A stretch of 64,000 nt of DNA from Antilocapra americana. Its lineage: Eukaryota > Chordata > Mammalia > Artiodactyla > Antilocapridae. This document shows positions 55,249 to 64,000 of this stretch, one piece after another. Every line of letters begins with the position of its first letter. Within the stretch, counting starts at the first letter, position 1. The notes beneath the pieces were generated by a model that had not been told where the DNA came from, searched no databases, and worked only from the letters and a program-made list of their open reading frames with translations. The stretch spans positions 3,866,171 through 3,930,170 of the forward strand of contig ML664161.1 of the NCBI GenBank assembly GCA_007570785.1, in the 5' to 3' direction. The position numbers and the translations under genes were made by a program.

Positions 55249-58200
55249 ACAAGAGACCCAAGGATCAGGCATGGTGGAGAGTTCTAACAAAACATGGTAT
55301 ACTGGAGAAGGGAATGGCAAATCACTTCAGCATTCCTGCCTTGAGAACCCCATGGACAATAAAAAAAGGCAAAAAGATATGACACTGAGAGATAAAATTC
55401 CCAGGTCAGTAGGTGCCCAATATGCTAAGAGAGAAGATGAGAAATAGCTCCAGAAGGAATGAAGAAGCTAAGCCAAAGCATAAACAACAAGCAGTTATGA
55501 ATGTTTCTGGTGGTGAAAGTAAAGTCTGATGTTGTAAAGAACAATACTGCATAGGAACCTAGAATGTTAGGTCCACAAATCAAGGTAAATTAGAAGTGGT
55601 CAAATAGGAGATAGCAAGACTGAACATCAACATTATAAGATTCAGTGAATTAAAATGGACCAATTTGGGCAAATTTAATTCAAATGACCATTATATCTAC
55701 TACTATGGGCAAGAATACCTTAGAAGAAATGGGGTATCACTTAGTCAACACAAAGGTCGAAGGGCAGTGCCTGGGTGCAGTCTCAAAAATGACAGAATGA
55801 CCCAGCAATCCCACTGCTGGGCATACACACCAAGGAAACCAGAATTGAAAGAGACACGTGTACCCCAATGTTCATCGCCGCATTGTTTACAATAGCCAGG
55901 ACATGGAAGCAACCTAGATGCCCATCAACTGATGAACGGATAAGAAAGCTGTGGTACATGCACACAATGGAATATTACTCAGCATTAAAAAAAGATTCAT
56001 TTGAAGCAGTTCTACTCAGGTGGACAGAACTGGAGCCTATTATCCAGAGTGAAGTAAGCCAGAAGGAAAAACAACAATATAGTATACTAATGCATATATA
56101 TGGAATTTAGAAAGATGGTAACGAGAACCCAACATGCGAGACAGAAAAAGGAACGCAGACGTATAGAACAGACTCGTGGACTCTGTGGAAGAGGGCAAGG
56201 GTGGGATGATATGGGAGAATGGCATTGAAACATGTTAATTATCATATGTGAAATCAATCGCCAGCCCAGGATTGATGCTCGGAGCTGGTGCACCGAGATG
56301 TCCCAGGGGGAGGGAATCAGGAGGGAGGAGGGAGGGGGGTTCTGGAGGGGGAGCATATGTAAACCCATGTCGGTTTCATGTCATGGTATGGCAAAACCAA
56401 CACAATAAAGGCAGCTGACTGTGGCTCTAGTCAGGAACACCTTATTGCAAAATTCAGACTTTAAGAAAGTAGGGAAAACTACTAGGTCATTCAGGTATGA
56501 CTTAAATCAAATCCCTTATTATGATTATATAGTGGAAGTAAGAAATAGATTCAAGGGATTAGATCTGATAGAAAAACTGTCTGGTGAACTATGGGTGGGG
56601 TTTGTAACTTTGCACAAGAGGTGGTGATCAAAACCATCCCCAAGAAAAAGAAATGCAAAAGGGCAAAATGATTGCCTGAGGAGGCCTTATAAATAGCTTA
56701 GAAAAGAAGAGAAGCAGAAGGCAAAGGAGAAAAGGAAGGTATACCTATCTGAATGCAGAGTCCCAAAGAACAGCAAGAATAGATTAAAGGGGGGGGTGCT
56801 TTTTTAAGTGAACAGTGTGAAAAAATAAAAGAAAAGACAGAATGGGAAAAACTAGAGATCTCTTCAAGAAAATTAGAGATACCAAGGGAGCATTTCACTC
56901 GAAGACAGGCACTGTAAAGGACAGAAATGGTATGGATCTAACAGAAATAGGAGGTATAAAAAGAGGTGGCAAGAATACATGGACAAGCTATACCTAAAAG
57001 ACCTTAATGATCCAGATAACCATGAAGGTGTGGTCACTCACCTAGAATCAGACATCCTCGAGTGTGAAGTTAGCTGGGCTTAGGAAGCATCACTATGAAC
57101 AAAGTTAGTGGAGGTCATGGAATTCTAGGTGAGTTATCTCAAATCCTAAAAGATGGTGCTATGAAAGTACTGCAATCAATATGCCAGCAAATTTGGAAAA
57201 CTCAGCAGTAGCCACAAGAATGGAAAATGTCAGCTTTCATTCCAGTCTCAAAGAAGGGCAATGCCAAGGTGTTCAAACTACCACATAGCTGCACTTAAAA
57301 ATTCAAATGCTAGCAAGGTAATTCTCAAAATCCATCAAGCTAGACTTCAATAGTATATGCACTGAGAATTTCCAGATGTTCAAGCTGGACTTAAAAAAGG
57401 CAGAGGAACTATTGATCAAATTGTCAATACCTGCTGGATCATAGAAAGAGCAAGAGAATTTCAGAAATCCATCTACTTCTGCTTCATTGACTATGCTAAA
57501 ACCTTTGATCGTGTGGATCCCAACAAACTATGGAAAATATTTAAAGGGATTGGAATACCAAACCACCTTACCTGCTTCATGCCAAACCTGTATGCAGGTC
57601 AAGAAGCAACAGTTAGAACCAGATATGGAACAGCAGACTGATTCAAAATTGGGAAAGGATTATGTCAAGGCTGTATATTGTCACCTTACTTATTTAACTT
57701 ATATGCAGAGTACGTCATGAGAAATGATAGATGGATGAATCACAACCTGGAATAAAGATGGCCAGGAGCAATATCAATAACCTCAGATATGCAGATGATG
57801 TCACCCTAATAGCAGAAAGCAATGAAGAACATCAAGAGCAAAGAGCCTCTTGATGAAGTTTAAAGAGAAAAGTGAAAGAATTGGATTAAAACTGGGCATT
57901 CAAAACACTAACATCATGGCATCCAACCCCATCACTCCATGGCAAATAGGACCCAGATACAATGGCAACAGTGACACACTTTATTTTCTTGGGATCCAAA
58001 ATTACAGTAGACCATGAATGCAGCCACAAGATTAAAAGATGCTTACTCCGTAGAAGAAAAGTCATGACAACCTAGACAGTGCAATAACAGCAGAGACATT
58101 GCTGACAAAGGTCCATGTATTCAAAGTTCTGGTTTTTCCAGTAGTCATGTATGAATGTAAGAGTTGGACCATGAAGAAAGCTGAGCATGGAAGATTTGAT

Positions 58201-58562
58201 GCTTTTGAACTGTGGTGTTGGAGAATACTTTTGAGAGTCCCTTGGACTGCAAGGAGATCCAACCAGTCCATCCTAAAAGAAATCAGTCCTGAATATTCTT
58301 TGGAAGGTTTGATGCTGAAGCTGAAGCCCCCCTACATTGTCCATCTGATGGGAAGAGCCAACTCATACGAAATGATCTTGATGCTGGAAATGAGTGAAGG
58401 CAGGAGAAGGGGATGGCAGAGGAAAAGATGGATGGATGCATTGACTCAGTGAACATGAGTTTGAGCAAATTCAGGAAATGGTGAAGGACAGAGAAGTCTG
58501 CAGTGCTTGGGGTTGCAAAGAGTTGGTCACGACCAAGTAACTGAACAACTACAACAAGAGAC
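55249..58562 (+). mobile_element. Near full-length BovB, with an internal L1 replacement
   Basis: Body 55258-58553. It has the BovB 5' region ('ggtcaggcatggtgg'-type block, 'actggagaagggaatggcaa', 'gaaccccatggacaat', 'gtgcccaatatgctaagaga'), start of the endonuclease (to 55800), then L1 sequence, then BovB again from 56412 to the 3' end ('gaccaagtaactgaacaact'). acaagagac repeats at 55249-55257 and 58554-58562, a candidate target duplication. Frames are broken in many places; 57487-57720 and 58099-58452 retain reverse transcriptase and C-terminal blocks. The YADD codons (about 57785) are altered to Y-A-D-D-V context and out of frame. Confidence 0.92.
55798..56411 (+). mobile_element. Young L1 3' end replacing part of BovB
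   Basis: L1 ORF2 end and 3' UTR from 'cccagcaatcccactgctgg' to 'gtatggcaaaaccaacacaa' with 'taaa'. It has hardly any poly(A) and no target duplication. The BovB sequence on its left stops at 'atgacagaatga' and resumes on its right at 'gcagctgactgtggctc'. By comparison with the BovB copies at 40.9 and 17.3 kb, about 420 bp of BovB are missing. The 5' junction shows 4-bp microhomology (atga). An 80-codon L1 frame (55868-56110) is a truncated ORF2 end. Confidence 0.9.
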
Positions 58563-58760
58563 TATCAAAAATGCAGGGCAGTTTTGAAAAAAGACATCAG
58601 ATTATTGCTGAAGTTCAAGGTGAAAGTTCATACAGTTCTGTTAAGAGTAAAGTCTGTTATAACCATTTTGGAAAATTAGCCTTATCTAGTAATGTCAAAA
58701 ATGTGATTGCCGTATGACCCTACCTTAGATACAAATCTTGAAGAATCTTTGCACCCAATA
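58563..58760 (+). mobile_element. L1M fragment
   Basis: 'aaccattttggaaaattagc' and 'gattgccgtatgaccctacc' match the L1 ORF2 end block ('accactttggaaaac', 'ccatatgacccagc'). Diverged. It may be what the BovB at 55.2 kb inserted next to. Confidence 0.5.
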
Positions 58761-59084
58761 GGATGAGCAGAAAACCTCCCCAAAGAGATGATAACAGAAT
58801 GGAGACTGGGAAGAAGAGAACATAATTCTGTAAAAGTGTATGGAAAGTGTTGCTGGAAAGAGGGGACAAGTGTAAAACCCTCAAAATGGAAGGGACTTGG
58901 GAGGATGATACTGTGGTCTAGTAAGTAAAAGAAAGTGTGAGGGATGTTAAAATCTAGAGTTTGTGCTATCTGTGTATGTAGGCTGATAGGTATAAGTAGC
59001 TTTGGTTTAAAATTAAGCTCAACGGGAAGCCATCACAGTGTTGCAGGCGGGAGTGATGAAATCCATTAAAAATAAAAATGATTG
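58761..59084. other. Unassigned
   Basis: Purine-rich; no element recognised. Confidence 0.4.
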
Positions 59085-59632
59085 TGGATGGTCCTAAGAC
59101 AGTGGCGGAATAGGACAGGGAGACCACTTTCTCCCCAACAAATTCATTGAAAGATCATTTGAAAGCTGAGCAAATTACACAAAACAACTTCTGAATGCTG
59201 GTGGAGGACACCAGGCACCTAGAAAGGCAGCCCATTGTCTTTGAAAGGAGGTAGGACAAAAGATAAAAAGAGAGACTAAAGAGTTAGGGATGGAGTCCCA
59301 TCCCAGGGAGGGAGTCTTACAAGAGGAAAGTTTCCACACCAGGAAATCCTCTCACCAGCAGGTCTGTGGGGAGTTTTGGAATCTCAGAGGACAACATAAC
59401 CAGGAGGAAAAATAAATAGATTAATTAATAAACCCACAGATAACGTCCCTAATGGCAACTCCCAGCAGTAAAGTAGCCCAGATGCTCGCATCCGCCACCA
59501 GCAAGCAGGGGATGAACAGGGAGGCATGGGTTGCATTGCTTAGGGGAAGGACTGGGCCTGAATGCCCTGAGGGCAATCTGAGGGAACTAACAGGAGATAT
59601 CAATGGAAACTGGGATAGCCAGAGAGAGAGGA

Positions 59633-59640
<8 letters not shown>

Positions 59641-59670
<30 letters not shown>
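59641..59670. repeat. (GA)n microsatellite in L1 5' UTR
   Basis: Fifteen uninterrupted AG units, preceded by a shorter GA run and ten A. Likely polymorphic in length. Confidence 0.95.
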
Positions 59671-59673
<3 letters not shown>

Positions 59674-60907
59674 TATCCCTAGAAAAGCCCTAACCTAAGG
59701 CACTGCTGGGCCTGCTCACAGAACAAAGAACTGAGCGAATACTAGAGGAGAGCTAGCTGAATGCAGAATGGCCCATCCCCCACTGGAGGCAGGGAGGCAG
59801 GCAGCGGGGGGCAGCCAGAGCCAGAAAGGGGCAGTCTCGGCCCCAGAGTCAGCATCCTCTACCAAATTGCAAGCAGGCTCCCAGTTGCTAACCTACATTT
59901 CTTGGGATTCTGGACAGTTGACATCCGCCCTGAGGGTCGCAGCCAGAGTTCAGCTCCCCAGAAGAGACACAGAACACCTTAGATGGGCGTGCCTGCTGCC
60001 ACTCAGGAAACTGAGTGGCTGGGACTGGGAAGGTGATAAGACACAATGCGCCTGCCAAGCACCTGGTCGCCTAAGCTGCTCAGATCTGGGAAGGGCACAA
60101 AACGCAGGCCCAACTGAGTCTGCACCTTTGTGAAGTACTCAAGAACCTGAACCTGAGAGGCTAAAACATGGGAAGTGCACACAACCTAGGGCCCAGCTCA
60201 GACAGCTTCCCAGCAAAGCAACCCAGAGCCTGAGCAGTGTAAATGGAGAAAGAGCACGCACCGTGAGCAAGGGAAAACTTAGTGCAGCCGATACACTGCA
60301 AGGACTCCCCACACTCGCCAGTGATAGTTGCTTGCTAAGTGTTTCTCCCTCTCCACAGCACAACTAAACAAGTGAGACTAAATAAGTGACCACCTTCGCC
60401 CCCTTTGTGTGAGGGCGGAAATTAGACACTGAAGAGACCAGCAAACAGAATAAGCTAAAATAGACAGAGGGAACCACTTTGGAAGTGACAGGTGCAACAG
60501 ATTTAAACCCTGTAGCTAGCACTGAGTACAATGAAAGGGGCCTATATATCTTGAGAAGTATCAAGGAACTATCTGAAACTGAATGTAATCCACACTCCCC
60601 ACAACAGCTCTAGAGAAATTCCTAGATATATTTTTACTATTATCATTTCTTTTCATATTTTAAGTCCTCTATTACTCGTTTAATTTTCATTTTTATAGCC
60701 TACTATTACCTTGCAAAAAAAAAAGACCCTATTTTTAAAGCAAACTTCATATATGTATTTTATAATTTTTCTGACTTTCTTTTAATATTGTATTTTTGGC
60801 AGTCTAAACACTAGTCTAGATTTTTAATCTTTCCTTTTTTTGTATTTGTTATCAATTTTCTATCTATAAGAATCCAATCTTCAGTACCCATTTTTATTTA
60901 GGAGTGT

Positions 60908-61346
60908 GATTACTGGCTTGATTACTCTCTCCCCTTTTTGACTCTCCTTTTTCTCCCCCAGGTAACCTCTATCTCCTCCCTCCCCCTTCTCTTCTCTTCC
61001 CAACTCTTTGAATCTCTTTGTGTGTCCTGAGCTGTGAAGAACACTTGGGGAACTGATTACTGGCTGGACCTGTCTCTTTCCTTTCGATTCCTCCTTTTCT
61101 CCTCCTGGTCACCTCTGTCTCCTTCCTCCCTCTTCTCTTCTCTGTGTAACTCAGAGAACCTGTCTGAGGGGTCCAGGCTGTGGAGAGCACATAGGGAATT
61201 GATTACTGGCTAACTTGCTCTCTCCTTTTTTGATTCACCCTCTTCTCCCCCTGGTCACCTCTATCTCCCTCCTCCCTCTTTTCTTCTTCATGTAACTCTG
61301 TGAACCTCTCTGGGTGTCCCTCACTGTGGAGAAGCTTTTCATTGTT
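60908..61346 (+). repeat. Three tandem ~146-bp units in L1 5' UTR
   Basis: Each unit starts 'gattactggc' (60908, 61055, 61201), followed by 'ctctcctttt', a 'ttctcc..ctggtcacctct' block, 'ctcctccctcttctcttct', and an end like 'gaacctctctgggtgtcc'. Periods are 147 and 146 bp; the third ends near 61346. Units differ by substitutions, so the amplification is not recent. Similar monomer tandems serve as promoters in some other mammalian L1s; whether that holds here is unknown. Confidence 0.88.
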
Positions 61347-61866
61347 AGCCTAGATGTTTTATCATTGGTGCTGTGTAGATGGAAAAGCCTGGAGGCTACT
61401 GTAAGAGTAAGACTGAGAACCAGAGGCAGGAGTCTTAAGTCCAAATCCTGAGAACACCAGAGAACTCTTGACTTCAGAGAACATTAATCAATAAGAGCTC
61501 ATCCAAAATTCTCCATACCTACACTGAAACCAAGCACCACTCAAGAACCAACAAGTTCCAGAGCAAGACATACCATGCAAATTCTCCAGCAACACAGGAA
61601 CATAGCCTTAAGCTTCAATATGCAGGCTGCCCAAAATCACACCAAACCCATAGACATCTCAAAACTCACTATGGGACAGTTGATTGCACTCCAGGGAGAA
61701 GAAATCCAGCTCCAGCCACCAGAACACCAATGCAAGCATCCCTAACCAGGAAACCTTGACAAGCCACCCATCCAACCCACCCACAGCGTGGAACCTCCAC
61801 AATAAAGAGGAACCACAAACTGCCAGCATACAGAAAGGACACCCCAAACACAGCAATATAAACAAG

Positions 61867-62801
61867 ATGAAAAGGCAGAGAAATACTCAGAAGGTAAAGG
61901 AACATGATAAATGCCCACCAAACCAAACCAAGGAGGAGGAGATAGGGAGTCTACCTGAAAAAGAATTCAGAATAGTGATAGTAAGAATGATCCAAAATCT
62001 TGAAAACAAAATGGAGTTACAGATAAATAGCCTGAAGACAAAGATTGAGGAGATTCAAGAAATGTTTAACAAGGACCTAGAAGAAATAAAAAAGAGTCAC
62101 TCAATAATTAATAATGCAATAAATGAGCTCAAAACACTCTGGACAGAGCCAACAGTAGAATAATAGAGGCAGAAGGTAGGATAAGTGAGGTAGAAGATAG
62201 AATGGTAGAAATAAATGAAGCAGAGAGGAAAAAAGAAAAAAGTATTAAAATAAATGAGGACAACCACATAGACCTCTGGGACAATGTTAAACATGCCAAC
62301 ATTCAAATCATAGGCGTCCCAGGAGAAGAAGAAGAAGGGAAAAAAAATAAAGACCATAAGAAAATACTTGAAGAGATAATAGTTGAAAACTTCCCTAACA
62401 TGGGGAAGGAAATAGTCACCCAAGTCCAAGAAACCCAGAGAGTCCCATACAGGATAAACCCAAGGCAAAACATCCCAAGACACATATTAACCAAATTAAC
62501 AAAGATCAAAAACAAAGAATAAATATTAAAAGCAGTAAGGGAAAAACAACAAAGAACACACAAGGGGATTCCCATAAGGATACCAGCTAATCTTTCAATA
62601 GAAACTCTTCAGGCCAGAAGGGAATAGCAGGACATACTTAAAGTGATGAAAGAGAACAACAAACAATCCCAATTACTGTACCCAGCAAGGATCTCATTCA
62701 AATATGAAGAAGAAATCAAAAGCTTTACAGACAAGCAAAAGCTCAGACAATTCAGCACCAAAAAAACAGATCTTCAACAAATGCTAAAGGATCTTCTCTA
62801 G
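61867..62801 (+). pseudogene. L1 ORF1 (ORF1p), frameshifted
   Basis: ORF1p is the L1 RNA-binding chaperone that trimerises through a coiled coil. The start chosen is the ATG of MKRQRNTQK, the usual position of L1 ORF1. The N-terminal frame (to a stop at 62163) has a Leu/Ile heptad coiled coil (NLENKMELQINSLKTKIEEI). The RNA-recognition domain (DLWDNVKHANIQIIGVPGEE) and C-terminal domain start (RINPRQNIPRHI) lie in another frame (62202-62522), ended by a nonsense change after TKIKNKE. The rest is readable to the natural stop at 62799-62801. Non-functional. Confidence 0.88.
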
Positions 62802-62851
62802 ACAGGAAATGCAGAAAGGGTATATAAACTGGAACCCAAACAGCAAAGTAA

Positions 62852-64000
62852 ATGGCAATGGGATCATACTTATCAATAATTACCTTAAATGTAAATAGGC
62901 TGAATGCCCCAACCAAAAGACAAAGACTGGTTTGACAGATACAAAAACGAGACCCCTATATATGTTGTCTACAAAGGATCTACCTCAAAACAAGGGACAC
63001 ATACAGACTGAAAGTGAAGGGCTGGAAAAAGATATTCCATGCAAATAGAGACCAAAAGATAGCAGGAGTGACAATACTCATATCAGATAAAATAGATTTT
63101 AAAATAAAAGCTATGAAAAGAGACAAAGAAGGACACTACATAATGATCAAAGGATCAATCAAAGAAGATATAATAATTATAAATATATGCACCCAACATA
63201 GGAGCATGGCAATATGTAAGGCAAATGCTAATAAGTATGAAAAGGGGAAATTAACAATAACACAATAATAGTGGGATACTTTAATACTCCACTCACACCT
63301 ATGGATAGATCAAGATTGACTAAACAGAAAATTAACAAAAAAAACACAAACTTTAAATGATACAATGGACCAGCTAGACCTAATTGATATCTATAGTACA
63401 TTTCACCCAAGAATAATGAATTTCATCTTTTTCTCAAGTGGACACAGAACCTTCTCCAGGATAGATCACATCCTGGGCCATAAATCTAGCCTTGGTAAAT
63501 TAAAAAATAAATAAATAAATTATTCCAAGCATATTTTCTGACCACAATACAAGATTAAACGTCAATTATAGGAGAAAAACTATTAAAAATTCCAACATAT
63601 GGAGGCTGGACAACACATCTCTGAATAACCAATAAATCACAGAAGAAATAAAAAAAGAAATCAAAATATGCATTAAAAAACAAATGAAAATGAAAACACA
63701 ACAACCCAAAACCTATGGGACACTGTAAAAGCAGTGCTAAGGGGAAGGTTCACAGCTATACAGGCTTATCTCAAGAAACAAGCAAAAAGTCAAATAAATA
63801 ACCTAATTCTACACCTAGAGCAACTAGAAAAGGAAGAAATGAAGAACCTCAGGATTAGTAGAAGGAAAGAAATCTTAAAAATTAGGGCAGAAATAAATGA
63901 AAAAGAAATATAGCAAAAATCAACAAAGCCAAAAGCTGGTTCTTTGAGAAGATAAATAAAATTGACAGACCATTAGCCAGACTCATCAAGAAACAAAGGG
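62852..64000 (+). pseudogene. L1 ORF2 5' part (endonuclease), broken and partial
   Basis: Begins MAMGSYLSIITLNVN at the expected distance (50 bp) after ORF1. The endonuclease domain is readable in pieces: YICCLQ at about 62956 is followed by Arg-Ile-Tyr where L1s have Glu-Thr-His, so the catalytic glutamate is lost; VKGWKKIFHANRDQKIAG .. LISDKIDFKIK at 63014-63268; the GDFN motif is changed to GYFN at about 63274; SRIDHILGH near 63457; then the start of the interdomain region ([22 protein letters not shown]) at the window edge. An (aaat)n expansion at 63503-63521 shifts the frame. Confidence 0.88.

Larger units (their letters stand above)
59085..64000 (+). mobile_element. Ruminant L1 with 5' UTR, ORF1 and ORF2 start; runs off the window
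   Basis: The element begins near 59085 with 'ggtcctaagacagtggcgga', a mutated form of the L1 start that contains a YY1-like site in many mammalian L1s. A 2.8-kb 5' UTR follows, with higher G+C content than the flanks, a (GA)n, and a triplicated 146-bp unit. ORF1 (from 61867) and ORF2 (from 62852) are both broken. As only the first 1.15 kb of ORF2 is present, the 3' end, tail and target duplication lie outside. Open frames in the 5' UTR (for example 121 codons at 59768-60133) are not known genes. Confidence 0.93.

Noticed and set aside
59768..60133. 121-codon open frame in a G+C-richer region
   Set aside because: It lies wholly in the L1 5' UTR, overlaps a second open frame at 59761-59982, and shows no domain; G+C content explains the lack of stops.
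60908..61346. CRISPR-like regularly spaced repeats
   Set aside because: The units are contiguous 146-bp tandem copies without unique spacers and lie in a mammalian L1.

Overview
This window is nuclear DNA from a ruminant (bovid-type) mammal. The evidence is the repeat content: about nine BovB (RTE-class LINE) copies, Bov-tA SINEs with a tRNA-Glu-like head and a BovB-derived tail, ruminant L1 3' ends, two CHR-type tRNA-Glu SINEs, and a short palindromic mariner of the kind common in ruminants. The background is AT-rich with older mammalian layers (L1M, L2, MIR, MLT1 and other LTR remnants). I could not decide between cattle, sheep, goat or another bovid. I found no intact host protein-coding gene, no tRNA gene and no CRISPR array. 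All convincing open frames are pieces of LINE proteins.

Layout. 1-9 kb: a SINE tail, an undated minus-strand stretch that reads like decayed coding sequence, a short L1 stub with clean target-site duplications, an older L1 end, L2, BovB plus MLT1, two SINEs, a solo-LTR-like segment and a CHR SINE. 9-17 kb: mostly unassigned AT-rich DNA with L2, MIR, L1 and a mariner MITE, then a BovB 3' end with an unbroken C-terminal frame. 17-21 kb: two consecutive BovB copies, one 2.46 kb long. 21-35 kb: sparse, mainly old L1M, MIR and LTR-like remnants, SINEs and a young L1 3' end at 32.7-33.6 kb. 35-43 kb: an old L1 split by a young L1 stub, a minus-strand BovB, and a BovB endonuclease fragment that carries both a poly(T) insertion and a 39-nt piece of 5S rRNA. 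43-49 kb: an old L1M that has received a CHR-2 SINE and a young L1. 49.7-54.5 kb: remnants interpreted as a decayed endogenous retrovirus, interrupted by BovB. 54.5-58.6 kb: a minus-strand L1, then an almost full-length BovB in which an L1 has replaced about 420 bp. 59.1-64 kb: the 5' UTR, ORF1 and start of ORF2 of a decayed ruminant L1 that runs off the right edge.

The elements are linked through L1/RTE target-primed reverse transcription. L1-type machinery explains the SINE insertions, the TTTT/AA-like target sites, the two tail-only poly(T) insertions and, most notably, the 5S rRNA fragment: it keeps its 5' end, lacks a 3' end and poly(A), and sits between 16-bp duplications of BovB sequence. 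I regard that as the most unusual feature here. Family names are by recognition from memory, without a database search; boundaries of old repeats are approximate.
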